Virus record (IMG/VR): IMGVR_UViG_3300042518_000395
Span: 1-34,563 of that record
DNA: 34,563 nucleotides
Direction: 5' to 3' (one strand)
DNA from: a virus
Position numbers and translations under genes: made by a program. The notes beneath the pieces were generated by a model. That model saw only the letters and a program-made list of their open reading frames with translations, was not told the DNA's origin and did no database searches. Below are positions 14,070 to 22,100 of the stretch, piece after piece. Numbering within the stretch: the first letter of the stretch is position 1; the number at the start of each line of letters is the position of its first letter.

Positions 14070-14939
14070 TCACTCTGCCATTTCCGATTCAAGGAAGGAA
14101 AGTATCAACCGCCTTTCATCGTCGCTCAGTTGATCTATAATCGTGTGAGCATAGTACGGCTTGCACTTATCTTCGAGAATCGAATACGGCCAAATGTTCT
14201 TGTCTGATTTGAAGTCGATCAGATAAATGTCGTCATGATTCCGATCAATAGCAACGGGAGCAAATCCATTCACAACGAGCAGCAACTCACTTGCATGATC
14301 TAACCCTGACTTCTTATCGTTAGGCCAAAGACCTGTGAAGCCTGAGCCGATGCAATCCTTCGCGTAACCGTAACCTTTCAGATACTCCGCGCAATCGGTT
14401 GGAAAACTGTACTGAGTGCCCTTGTACATACATTGCCCCGGCAAACCTTCACGGCTGATCTCAACAATCTCACGTTCGCAGGTCTGTCTTATCGCACGAC
14501 GTGAGATCATTCGCCCTGCCCCGATCAACTTATTCTCGTGTCGATTCGTGTGGATCATCGCCCGACCTGTTGAGAGTTCATAGTAGCAGTTCCTTCGGAA
14601 TCCGATGTAATCAAGGCGGCTGTATTGTTGAAGATAATTGAATCCTTCGTTGGTCAGAACATCGTCGTCACCCATGATTATGAAGTGGGTGAATTCAGAT
14701 GAATGTTGATAGGCTATTTTTAACGCAGCGTTCCACTTTTCGCCTGGTCTATTCTTTTCAAGTTCGGCAATAGCGACAACATTCTCATCACTTGATAATA
14801 GCAAGTAGTCTGCTGTTTCGCTTACGGTATAAGCAGCCACGACAGGAACGCCAAGACGACGAGCGCAGAGTAAGACCAATTCACTAACACGGGAGCGACC
14901 GTTCAAACAGGTCACGATGCAGGGGTTGAATGTGTTCAT
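14070..14939 (-). CDS. Glycosyltransferase-like protein (GT-A type)
   Basis: 289 residues from the ATG at 14939. The N-terminus (MNTFNPCIVTCLNGRSRVSE) is a Rossmann-like beta strand and loop as in family 2 enzymes. FIIMGDDDVLT (DDD at residues 91-93) fits the DXD metal and sugar-nucleotide site. It probably transfers a sugar to a host surface polymer, virion or DNA base; no acceptor can be inferred. It is the first gene of a leftward transcript that continues into the cassettes. A promoter -7 box ends 4 bases before this ATG, which excludes the longer upstream GTG start. The gene ends right at the attC-like site. Confidence 0.65.
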   Translation of the reverse strand: MNTFNPCIVTCLNGRSRVSELVLLCARRLGVPVVAAYTVSETADYLLLSSDENVVAIAELEKNRPGEKWNAALKIAYQHSSEFTHFIIMGDDDVLTNEGFNYLQQYSRLDYIGFRRNCYYELSTGRAMIHTNRHENKLIGAGRMISRRAIRQTCEREIVEISREGLPGQCMYKGTQYSFPTDCAEYLKGYGYAKDCIGSGFTGLWPNDKKSGLDHASELLLVVNGFAPVAIDRNHDDIYLIDFKSDKNIWPYSILEDKCKPYYAHTIIDQLSDDERRLILSFLESEMAE

Positions 14940-14943
14940 AGGG

Positions 14944-14973
14944 CAAATGTATAAAGAAAAGTTTACCACACAA
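14944..14973 (-). promoter_or_regulatory. Promoter TTG-N19-TACATTTG (leftward)
   Basis: On the minus strand TTG (14973-14971), a 19-base spacer and TACATTTG (14951-14944) match the Bacteroidota consensus in both boxes and spacing. The ATG follows 4 bases later, so the transcript may be nearly leaderless. Sixteen bases of the spacer and box region (14950-14965) are identical to the repressor promoter at 33667-33682. Confidence 0.7.
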
Positions 14974-15026
14974 GTCTTTTCGTGAAAAAATAAACATTCG
15001 GATATTTTACTTCAAACGATATTCTC

Positions 15027-15623
15027 ATGTCAGCAAAAGATAAAATCACCGAACTGTACCACAAGAATCTTGAATTCTTCAAGAAAATCGGCCTCAAACT
15101 TTCCGAAGAAAAAGCGATTGAATTCATGGCCGAAGGCAAATTAGCCGATGGCACGATTGTAAAAACTCCATCCGCTTCATTCGCGGTTGGTGCTGAGGTT
15201 TACGTTGTCGGTGAAAATGGTGAAACACTTGCACCCGCAGGTGAACACACCCTCGAAGATGGTACTGTGATCGTTGTCGGTGACGATGGAATGATTGCAG
15301 AAATCAAAGAGGTTGAGGTAGAAATGGAAGAAGAACTCAGCCAAGAGGATGCACTTGAAATCATCAAGTCACTCAATGATCGTGTGACTGAACTTGAAAC
15401 AAAGTTGAGCGCGGTTGAAGTTGACAGAAACGAAGAAGTGCAAGCGCATGCGGCGACGAAAGAAGAACTTTCAGCGAAGTCAAAGGAACTCGCAGCACTG
15501 AAGAAGAAGGCGTCTGCCGATTCAGTGAAGGATGAAAAGTTCAGCACAAAAAAGAATAACGAAACCGCCAACGAGCCTAAGAAAGGTTCACGCGAATGGT
15601 TTCTCAAATACACAGAACAGTAA
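15027..15623 (+). CDS. Capsid scaffolding-like protein
   Basis: 198 residues, acidic in the middle (EVEVEMEEELSQEDALEII) with a coiled coil at about residues 105-165 (LNDRVTELETKLSAVE and a following heptad run) and a basic tail (KKGSREWFLKYTEQ). This composition, length and place just ahead of the capsid gene are those of a scaffolding protein, which directs procapsid assembly and is then removed by the protease. It also has a small beta domain at residues 38-90 (GTIVKTPSASFAVGAEVYVV), which some phage scaffold or protease fusions carry. The ATG has an A-rich leader and no Shine-Dalgarno site. Confidence 0.7.
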   Translation: MSAKDKITELYHKNLEFFKKIGLKLSEEKAIEFMAEGKLADGTIVKTPSASFAVGAEVYVVGENGETLAPAGEHTLEDGTVIVVGDDGMIAEIKEVEVEMEEELSQEDALEIIKSLNDRVTELETKLSAVEVDRNEEVQAHAATKEELSAKSKELAALKKKASADSVKDEKFSTKKNNETANEPKKGSREWFLKYTEQ

Positions 15624-15647
15624 TCTCACCAAAAAAAGCAAAATAAA

Positions 15648-16565
15648 ATGCCAACAGTAACTTCACTCACTACCACCTACGCAGGAGAATTGGCCGGTGA
15701 GATTCTTGCCCCCGCACTTACCGAACTGAAATCACTCGATTTCGTAACGGTAAAACAAAACGTTCCTTACAAGACCGTTGTTCGTACAATCAACGACAAC
15801 GTAACGTTCGAGGCTGGTACTTGTGACTTCACCCCAACGGGTACGATCACACTTGCCGAGCGTATCTTGACACTCGAAGAGTTTCAGGTTCAGCGTCAAA
15901 TCTGTAAGAAGGATTTCTTCACAGACTGGTCAACTCGTGACGTGATGTCTGGCCGTGTGAATGCCGAAATTCAGGCTGCAATCCTTGAGCGATTGACAGG
16001 TGGTATCGCTGCGAATCTTGAATTGAATGTTCTGTGGAAAGGTGTCAATGGCACTACAGGACAGTTCGATGGATTCGGAACGATCATCGACGCCAATGCA
16101 AACGGTAACGTGAACTTCGTTGCTTCACCTGTTGCGTTGACAGTTGACAATGTGATTTCAAAGGTTGATGCCTTGATCGCTGCTTGTCCAATCGCAGTTA
16201 AGTCTGCAACTGAGAAGCCGATCATCTACATGAACCAACTCACATGGGAATTGTTCATGCGTGCGCAGATCTCAGCCGGAAACGGATGGTATGCAAACCT
16301 CGGACCAGCGATGGCAGGTCTGAAGTACATGGGATTGTATGAAATCGCGGTGTGTCCGGGTATCGCAAACAACACAATGTACATGGCTCGAAAGTCGAAC
16401 TTGTGGTTCGGCACATGGTTGACAAGTCAGATGAACGAAATCTTCATCCTTGACATGAAAGAGAATGATGGCTCGCAGAATGTTCGTTACGGAGCGACGT
16501 TCTATGCAGGTGCGCAGATCGGATTGACTTCTGAAATTGCAGCCTACGGCCCTGGATTGTCGTAA
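15648..16565 (+). CDS. Major capsid protein
   Basis: 305 residues, no cysteine-rich or membrane part, with the even composition of a capsid protein: many Thr, Ala, Val, Ile and Asn. The placement after a scaffold and before a tail tube gene, the leader AAAAAAAGCAAAATAAA without a Shine-Dalgarno site (highly expressed Bacteroidota genes have such leaders), and the long segment with IIYMNQLTWELFMRAQISA and NNTMYMARKSNLWFGTWL near the C-terminus fit HK97-fold capsid proteins of Bacteroidota phages. The end is followed by a GC-rich hairpin, as with other strongly expressed capsid genes. Confidence 0.8.
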   Translation: MPTVTSLTTTYAGELAGEILAPALTELKSLDFVTVKQNVPYKTVVRTINDNVTFEAGTCDFTPTGTITLAERILTLEEFQVQRQICKKDFFTDWSTRDVMSGRVNAEIQAAILERLTGGIAANLELNVLWKGVNGTTGQFDGFGTIIDANANGNVNFVASPVALTVDNVISKVDALIAACPIAVKSATEKPIIYMNQLTWELFMRAQISAGNGWYANLGPAMAGLKYMGLYEIAVCPGIANNTMYMARKSNLWFGTWLTSQMNEIFILDMKENDGSQNVRYGATFYAGAQIGLTSEIAAYGPGLS

Positions 16566-16582
16566 TCAACTGAATTCATAAC

Positions 16583-16601
16583 GGGCGGCTAACAACCGCC
16601 C
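16583..16601 (+). terminator. Hairpin between capsid and tail tube genes
   Basis: GGGCGG (16583-16588) pairs perfectly with CCGCCC (16596-16601) around a 7-base loop, with no T-run behind it. It may be a partial terminator or a stabiliser that raises capsid mRNA relative to later genes. Confidence 0.5.
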
Positions 16602-16616
16602 TAATACAATAAAAAA

Positions 16617-17171
16617 ATGCCTTGTTTACTCACATCAGGATTCACATCTGACTGCCTCGAAGGTGCTGGCGGTGTGAAAGAAGTGTTCTTCCAAAATTGG
16701 GAAGAGTTTTCTGCCGGTATTACGTTCGATGGAACGACCGGTGAAGTTGATGCGCTGCCAGAAGCGACATTATACCGTTACGTACCACTCAAGAACTCGG
16801 CATCATTTACCGATGCTTCGGTTCCATCACAGGAGAACGGAACATTGTTCTTCACACAGACAGTGACACTTCGCTTGTCTGGTCTTTCGATGGCCAAGCG
16901 TAACGAGATTTTGAATCTTTCAAAAGCGAAAGTGATCGCATTCGTTCGCACCATGCAAGATCAGATTTGGATCGTCGGTCGTCAAACAGGATTGTACTTG
17001 TCAACAGGTCAGGCCGCAGCAGGTCAGGCTCGTGGTGACTTCAACGGTTATGAAATCACAATGACTGCAGACGAACCACTTCCGGCAGAGAAACTCGAAA
17101 ACTTCACATCGGTTCCATTCGACAACTTCGCAGACATTACAGTATCGCCCGCGTATCCAGGCGTATCGTGA
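16617..17171 (+). CDS. Major tail tube-like protein
   Basis: 184 residues. The pattern GFTSDCLEGAGGVKEVFFQNW near the start, a beta-rich middle, FTQTVTLRLSGLSMAKRNEI (residues 82-101), IWIVGRQTGLYLSTGQAAAG, and a terminal NGYEITMTADEPLPAEKL fit the tail tube proteins found after the capsid gene in Bacteroidota phages. Tail tube proteins are secreted-system-like beta barrels that stack around the tape measure. Its own hairpin upstream and strong terminator downstream make it the last gene of the scaffold-capsid-tube unit. Confidence 0.7.
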   Translation: MPCLLTSGFTSDCLEGAGGVKEVFFQNWEEFSAGITFDGTTGEVDALPEATLYRYVPLKNSASFTDASVPSQENGTLFFTQTVTLRLSGLSMAKRNEILNLSKAKVIAFVRTMQDQIWIVGRQTGLYLSTGQAAAGQARGDFNGYEITMTADEPLPAEKLENFTSVPFDNFADITVSPAYPGVS

Positions 17172-17193
17172 TCGTAGATTATGGTTATTAAGT

Positions 17194-17228
17194 GAAAAGG
17201 GTGGGTATTTGCCCACCTTTTTTTTTGA
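17194..17228 (+). terminator. Rho-independent terminator after the tail tube gene
   Basis: GGTGGG (17200-17205) and CCCACC (17212-17217) form a 6-bp stem with a 6-base loop, preceded by AAAA and followed by nine T. A short ORF start inside this sequence (17209) is an artefact. Confidence 0.85.
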
Positions 17229-17229
17229 A

Positions 17230-17613
17230 ATGATAAATCTTGTAACAAATACAGCCAATCAAACAGCGTACTTCACGCTCGATGAGGCACGTCAATACTT
17301 CAGCGAAACATTCACGCACTACCTTGTTATCATTACACGGTCAGAGAATCAACCATCGGGTGAAAATATTGCTCAGGTTCCGACGATCTTAGAAGATAAC
17401 GCCCGATATACGTCGCTCAGACTTACAACAGTTGGCCTACATTCAACAGGTCAATACAATTACGTTGTGTATGGTCAAAATTCAAGTTCAAACCTCGATC
17501 CTGATAACGCTTCGGTGGTTGGTTTACTCGAACGTGGCATGGTTACGATGACCGATAACACGACTATCTTTACCGCATTAACACAAGAAATTCCAGATGA
17601 CTACCGATCCTAA
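17230..17613 (+). CDS. Hypothetical virion-associated protein (127 aa)
   Basis: The frame is open from 17209, but that lies in the terminator stem; the first ATG, at 17230, is the likely start. The protein has beta-rich parts (TTVGLHSTGQYNYVVYGQ) and an acidic end. In Bacteroidota phages a protein of this size lies between tail tube and portal, but I cannot name its role. It overlaps the portal start by 17 bases. No promoter is visible between the terminator and this gene, so read-through may supply it. Confidence 0.6.
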   Translation: MINLVTNTANQTAYFTLDEARQYFSETFTHYLVIITRSENQPSGENIAQVPTILEDNARYTSLRLTTVGLHSTGQYNYVVYGQNSSSNLDPDNASVVGLLERGMVTMTDNTTIFTALTQEIPDDYRS

Positions 17614-19300
17614 GCAAATCAACCAAATCACCCGAATGAATTTCGAGGTATATACTCCGGTATCAACACGGGAGAAAGCCGACCGTTTAGGGTGGTTGAA
17701 TTACGGTGATCGCAATGATTTCCCGAACTATCTTGTGGAAATCAAGCAGTCGTCACCTGTTCATGGTTCGCTTGTTCGTAGCATCGCTGACATGGTAGCC
17801 GGAAAGGGTGATCAGTCAGGAACATTCACACCCGAAATGATCGGCAAGATTTCAAACGATCTGATTACTCAGGGAGGGTTTTATCTTGAGGTCATTTATA
17901 CCATTGATGGCACGAACATCAGCAAGGTAAATCATCTTCCATTCTGCAATGTTCGATTGTCGGTTAATGAATATCTTGAGATTGATGGCGTGTGGTATTC
18001 CCGCGATTGGTCGCAGTATAAGAAGAAAGGATTTGAGCCAAGATTCATCGACTTATTCAACACAGGTGCACCCGAAAAAAGTCGTCAGTGCATCATCTGT
18101 TTTGAACCGACTGATGGCGTGGAGAAATACCCGAAGCCTGACTATTGGGGAGCGATCAATCACATCGAAACGGCTCGGCAGATTGGACTTTATCACGCCA
18201 ATTCATTCTTAAACGGTCTGTTCCCTTCGTTCATCATCAACATGAGAAACGGCATCCCTGATCCTGACGAACAGAATCAGATCATCATGGATTGGGAGGG
18301 TAAGTTATCGGGAGCAAAGAACACAGGAAAGTTCATCATCACGTTCAACAATCCAGGCTCGGACAATTCACCTGAGATCACAAGCTTTCCGATGACCGAA
18401 GCTAACACTTCGTATCTTGAACTATCATATCGTCAATGCACCGAGCAGATATTCATTGCGCATCGTGTGACTACTCCGCGAATCTTCGGTGTTGCTGACA
18501 GTGGAAACGGCCTTTCTTCAAACACCGATGAGATGCTTGTCGGTCTGAATATCTTCGATGCACAGGTTATACAACCAAAGCGCAGAATGATCGAAACGAC
18601 GCTCAATAAGATCACCGAATTCAACAGTGAACCCGAAGTTAAGATTACGTCGAATGAGATTGTGTTGAAGCCGCAGACGCAGACAACACAGGCGCAACTT
18701 GCAGCGCACAAATCCGAACTTGATAAATTCATCGAACAAGGTGAAACTACACCTGAAGGTTATATCCTCATAGATTCATTCGAGGTGACAGACGATGACG
18801 ATGATCACACGGATAAACTCAGGTCGCTTCACTTTACATCAACAGGAACTGCACGTCCTAATTCAAGATCGGAGCAGGATGAGAGAATAGACGACAAGTT
18901 ATTCATCACCCGTTACCGGTATCGTGGCGAATTGAAAACAGACACACGGGAGTTCTGCCGCAAGATGCTTTCATCGGATAAACTTTACCGGAAGGAGGAT
19001 ATTTTGCAGATGGAAAACAAAGCGGTCAACCCCGGATGGGGGCCGGAGGGTGCGAACACTTACGATATTTGGTTCTACAAGGGCGGCGGCAACTGTCACC
19101 ACTTCTGGCAGAAGGAAGTCTATGTGAGTGCCGAGGGTGCAGGCATCGACGTTGACAATCCAAACGCACAAGGCATCGCAGTTCGCAAGGCTCAGGCTGC
19201 TGGCTATGTAGTCAAAAATGAAAAGTTAGTCGCTCAACTTCCTGTCGATATGCCTCATAACGGATTCTTACCAACAAACCCTATCTATGGCAATTCCTAA
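17597..19300 (+). CDS. Portal protein with a C-terminal extension
   Basis: 567 residues. Residues 1-380 have the composition and blocks of phage portals: an early WLNYGDRNDFPNYLVEI (34-50), SPVHGSLVRSIADMVAGKG, then a central RVTTPRIFGVADSGNGLSSN, and a following run of helix-forming residues QPKRRMIETTLNKI. The portal ring is the packaging pore and tail docking site. The last 150 residues form a separate domain with REFCRKMLSSDKLYRKEDI and GGGNCHHFWQKEVYV, a Cys/His-containing pattern seen in head proteins of Bacteroidota and Gram-positive phages; its job is unknown. The stop overlaps the next start by 14 bases. Confidence 0.8.
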   Translation: MTTDPKQINQITRMNFEVYTPVSTREKADRLGWLNYGDRNDFPNYLVEIKQSSPVHGSLVRSIADMVAGKGDQSGTFTPEMIGKISNDLITQGGFYLEVIYTIDGTNISKVNHLPFCNVRLSVNEYLEIDGVWYSRDWSQYKKKGFEPRFIDLFNTGAPEKSRQCIICFEPTDGVEKYPKPDYWGAINHIETARQIGLYHANSFLNGLFPSFIINMRNGIPDPDEQNQIIMDWEGKLSGAKNTGKFIITFNNPGSDNSPEITSFPMTEANTSYLELSYRQCTEQIFIAHRVTTPRIFGVADSGNGLSSNTDEMLVGLNIFDAQVIQPKRRMIETTLNKITEFNSEPEVKITSNEIVLKPQTQTTQAQLAAHKSELDKFIEQGETTPEGYILIDSFEVTDDDDDHTDKLRSLHFTSTGTARPNSRSEQDERIDDKLFITRYRYRGELKTDTREFCRKMLSSDKLYRKEDILQMENKAVNPGWGPEGANTYDIWFYKGGGNCHHFWQKEVYVSAEGAGIDVDNPNAQGIAVRKAQAAGYVVKNEKLVAQLPVDMPHNGFLPTNPIYGNS

Positions 19301-19874
19301 TAAGACAATACTCGCCCCACTTACCTACATTAAGAAGGTAACACAGATCAATTCGCCCGTTGATGATAACATCATGAGCGCAGCGGCATACATCGCGCAA
19401 GATAAATGGGTGAAACCATACCTCGGTGATGCACTGTATGACAAGATCGTTGAAGATTCAAACGACAATTCAATCACCGGTGACTACTTGATACTTCGCG
19501 ATCATTACATGGTTGATGCAATCGCATGGTGGTCCTATGTTGAAGTGTTGCCGCATTTGACATACAAGATTGACAACGCGACGATTGCCCAGCGAGTAAG
19601 TGACGACACTCAGCCTATTGACAACACGACACTGAACAGGCTGATCGACAACGGAAGGCACAATGCTGAGTATTACACAAAGCGATTGAGCGAATACTTG
19701 TGTGAGAAGTCGAGCCTATACCCCGAACTGAACACCAACACAGGCTTCCAACGTGCTGCACTTGCTGAAACTAAGTCGATGCCCGTTGTCATGATCTCAT
19801 CAGGTAACAGCGCATCAGGCACACGCGGGGCGGTACCTCGTAATTGGATTAACAGAATGCACAGATACCTATGA
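19287..19874 (+). CDS. Head-tail connector-like protein
   Basis: 195 residues, starting inside the portal gene. The helical pattern AAAYIAQDKWVKPYLGDALY, a central LILRDHYMVDAIAWWSYVEV, and a C-terminal NAEYYTKRLSEYLCEKSSLY fit the gp6-like adaptor proteins that follow portals in Bacteroidota phages. It would sit below the portal ring. The ATG at 19871 of the next gene overlaps its stop by 4 bases. Confidence 0.65.
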   Translation: MAIPNKTILAPLTYIKKVTQINSPVDDNIMSAAAYIAQDKWVKPYLGDALYDKIVEDSNDNSITGDYLILRDHYMVDAIAWWSYVEVLPHLTYKIDNATIAQRVSDDTQPIDNTTLNRLIDNGRHNAEYYTKRLSEYLCEKSSLYPELNTNTGFQRAALAETKSMPVVMISSGNSASGTRGAVPRNWINRMHRYL

Positions 19875-19987
19875 GGCAACACAAAGACACACTTGAACGA
19901 AAGAAAAACCTTGTCGATAAGCTCGTGCAGTATCGTCAGATGCTCATGAAAAAAAATAAACCAAGTAAAATAAAATTGAAAAAATAG
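19871..19987 (+). CDS. Very small basic protein (38 aa)
   Basis: ATG at 19871 overlaps the stop of the connector gene (ATGA), and the TAG lies 2 bases before the next ATG at 19990. The peptide, MRQHKDTLERKKNLVDKLVQ followed by a lysine-rich end (KIKLKK), is strongly basic and helical. The tight packing argues that it is real; its job may be nucleic acid or membrane contact but is unknown. Confidence 0.55.
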   Translation: MRQHKDTLERKKNLVDKLVQYRQMLMKKNKPSKIKLKK

Positions 19988-19989
19988 TT

Positions 19990-20208
19990 ATGTCTTATCA
20001 TCATACAAATTCAGATTCAATCTTTTCATTTATCACTGGGATGATCGTTCAGATAGTTGGAATGATAACCTTTGAAACATTTTGGATTCCGCTTTGCCTT
20101 GCGTTCGCGGGTGGTTTCTTGGGTTTAATCGGAAAAAAACTTGCTGAAATTGCAGTTGGAAAGGTTCAGCGGTGGATTATGCCCAAAGGTAGGCGACGTA
20201 GGGCTTGA
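19990..20208 (+). CDS. Small membrane protein, holin-like
   Basis: 72 residues with two hydrophobic stretches (SFITGMIVQIVGMITF, then IPLCLAFAGGFLGLIGK) and a basic tail (KGRRRRA). Two spans, a small size and a charged end fit a class II holin. It is upstream of the lysis module at 20.5-22.5 kb but separated from the peptidase by three genes, so another membrane role cannot be excluded. The LAFAGGFLGLIGKKLAE block resembles small proteins found next to lysis genes in Bacteroidota phages. Confidence 0.45.
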   Translation: MSYHHTNSDSIFSFITGMIVQIVGMITFETFWIPLCLAFAGGFLGLIGKKLAEIAVGKVQRWIMPKGRRRRA

Positions 20209-20261
20209 TTTCATCTTCGGGTGAACGTGCGGAAGTGAAATTTAAGACATACATTTTTGTT

Positions 20262-20269
20262 TATTTTTG
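20262..20269 (+). promoter_or_regulatory. Promoter -7 box (TATTTTTG)
   Basis: Matches TAnnTTTG and is 15 bases before the ATG at 20285, the start of a new gene cluster after a 76-base gap. The upstream -33 box is not clear. Confidence 0.4.
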
Positions 20270-20284
20270 CCAAAACTTAATAAT

Positions 20285-20566
20285 ATGCCAGTCACAAAAA
20301 AACCAACATTTCTTTCCGAAGATGTAAGTATGGAAGTCTTAGTTCACGGAGATAACAAGCCCGAATTCTTACTGCACTTTGTCAACGCAGCCTACATCTA
20401 CCGAGTAGCCGAGAGTATCGAACACCGAAATATGTGTTGTGTTTGGATCAATGGAGAGAATGCAGAAGCACCGTTGATAGTGAACGCCCTCGTGAGTGAT
20501 ATGTATGTGGCATGGATTGACGCGAGGAAGAACATCTACTTGAACCAAATCTCCCTTAACCAATGA
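20285..20566 (+). CDS. Hypothetical protein (93 aa)
   Basis: The ATG at 20285 lies just after a -7 box, and upstream in-frame codons fall inside the promoter, so this start is preferred. The protein is a small mixed alpha/beta domain (SMEVLVHGDNKPEFLLHFVN) with two adjacent Cys, and no family is recognised. It overlaps the phosphoesterase start by 4 bases, so the two are coupled. Confidence 0.6.
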   Translation: MPVTKKPTFLSEDVSMEVLVHGDNKPEFLLHFVNAAYIYRVAESIEHRNMCCVWINGENAEAPLIVNALVSDMYVAWIDARKNIYLNQISLNQ

Positions 20567-21543
20567 AAGCGATTGATGTCTGTGTTGAGTATCGGAGAAA
20601 GTTTCCTGATACTCCGACCCTCACGTTGGCGAAAAAGATTTGCAAAGATCATCCCGCGCTGTATGTGAATGTTGAGAGTTGCAGAAGTGCGCTGCGCGGA
20701 TTGGAAGGCAAAGGAGGTAAACATATCAGGCCTGGAATTCTTGCTGAATTCAAGCGTGAGGCAAGGCCGTATAACCCGTTCTCAGATATTCCCCAATCAG
20801 GATCAACAGACAGAAAACCCGTAACTGTTGAAGGTAGCAGAATACTTTTTTTATCTGACATTCACTTTCCATATCACAACGAAGAAAGCCTCATCACTGC
20901 GCTGAACTACGGCAAAGATCATGATGCTGATTGTATCTATCTCAATGGCGATATCATAGACTGCTATCAGTTGTCGTCGTTTGAGAAAGACCCCAAGAAA
21001 AGAAGGTTCAGCCAAGAACTTGCACAAGTCCACAAGTTTTTTGAGATACTCAGGCGTGAATTTCCGAAGGCAAACATCTATTTCAAAGAAGGAAATCACG
21101 AAGAAAGGTATTGGCGATTCATGAGAATCAAGGCTCCCGAATTACTCGACATCGAAGCCTTCACATTAGCCTCACTTCTAAAATTATCAGAGTTCAATAT
21201 CCAATACATCGCAGGGCGAACCAAGGCGAATATTTGCAACCTTTCAGTCTTTCATGGCCATGAGTTCGGTAACTCTGTTTTCAGCCCCGTAAACGTCGCC
21301 CGTGGCCTTTATATGAGGGCAAAGGCGACATCTATTTGCGGACACAGCCATCAGACATCAGAACACACAGAACGCGACGTTAACGACAAAATGATTACAA
21401 CGTGGAGTGTCGGTTGTTTGTGTGAACTTTCACCAGACTATTCACCTTACAACAAGTGGAATCACGGCTTCGCATTTATCAAAACAAACGGCAGTGATTT
21501 TCATGTTCAGAATATCAGAATTTACAAAGGAAGAATAATATGA
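20563..21543 (+). CDS. Calcineurin-like metallophosphoesterase
   Basis: 326 residues. The family's metal-binding motifs are all visible in order: SDIH (98-101), NGDIID (128-133), GNHEER (177-182), a GHE near residue 227 and GHSH near residue 260. The N-terminal 90 residues, with a helical region and KPVTVEGSRILF, are a DNA-binding or adaptor-like extension. Such enzymes in phages cleave phosphoester bonds of nucleic acids or cyclic nucleotides; a role in anti-defence signalling or DNA processing is possible. It is in the operon of the lysis genes. Confidence 0.85.
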   Translation: MKAIDVCVEYRRKFPDTPTLTLAKKICKDHPALYVNVESCRSALRGLEGKGGKHIRPGILAEFKREARPYNPFSDIPQSGSTDRKPVTVEGSRILFLSDIHFPYHNEESLITALNYGKDHDADCIYLNGDIIDCYQLSSFEKDPKKRRFSQELAQVHKFFEILRREFPKANIYFKEGNHEERYWRFMRIKAPELLDIEAFTLASLLKLSEFNIQYIAGRTKANICNLSVFHGHEFGNSVFSPVNVARGLYMRAKATSICGHSHQTSEHTERDVNDKMITTWSVGCLCELSPDYSPYNKWNHGFAFIKTNGSDFHVQNIRIYKGRII

Positions 21544-22100
21544 GTAAACCAAAATTCATGGAACGATTCAAGCAAAGTGGATTTGCTGAATTTGTTCGCG
21601 ACAAAGTGAAACCCATTGCAGGCGATGTTCTTGACATCATCGGTGACGTTACCGGAATCGAAGCGGTTGAACGTGTCGGTGAAATGCTGAACAAACGGAA
21701 GGAAACAGATGAGGCGGCGAAGGCTCTGGCGGCTGAACTTGAGATGAAAAAACTTGAATGGGAGATGGAACTCGTTCAGATCAGGGTGAATCAAGACCTT
21801 GAACAAATGCGAATGGAGAATGAAGATCGGGCTTCTGCACGAACACGCGAAATTGAAAACTTGAAAACAACCGGCAAACGTGATTGGCTTATGGGTGCTG
21901 TTGTCATCACTGGCCTGACGTTAATGGTTGGCATCATAGCGTGCCTTGTGTTCGTCAAGATTCCTGAGCAGAACCAACGGCTTGCAGATATGACATTTGG
22001 CTCAGTCCTTTCAATAGGTACATCAATCTTCGCCTATTATGTTGGCAGTTCACGGGGCAGCCATCAGAAGCAACAGACTATTGATCGAATAAGCAAATGA
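21540..22100 (+). CDS. Membrane protein with coiled coil, putative holin
   Basis: 186 residues. Residues 50-115 form a charged coiled coil (ALAAELEMKKLEWEMELVQI). Two spans follow: LMGAVVITGLTLMVGIIACL (about 116-135) and a weaker SVLSIGTSIFAYYVG near residue 160. It directly precedes the M15 peptidase with an overlap of 4 bases (ATGA), so a holin or a lysis-timing membrane protein is likely. Many Bacteroidota phages have such a protein between the head module and the endolysin. Confidence 0.6.
   Translation: MSKPKFMERFKQSGFAEFVRDKVKPIAGDVLDIIGDVTGIEAVERVGEMLNKRKETDEAAKALAAELEMKKLEWEMELVQIRVNQDLEQMRMENEDRASARTREIENLKTTGKRDWLMGAVVITGLTLMVGIIACLVFVKIPEQNQRLADMTFGSVLSIGTSIFAYYVGSSRGSHQKQQTIDRISK

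Noticed and set aside
14070-14939. Glycosyltransferase as a fourth cassette
   Set aside because: Its stop overlaps a TGATAAC box at the attC-like site, but no matching GTTATCA start is seen at its 5' side, which instead has a phage-type promoter.
15200-15613. 137-codon minus-strand ORF under the scaffold gene
   Set aside because: Ser/Phe-rich product caused by Glu/Lys codons of the coiled coil read backwards.
17209-17229. Earlier start for the 127-residue gene
   Set aside because: It lies in the stem and T-run of a strong terminator; the first ATG is at 17230.
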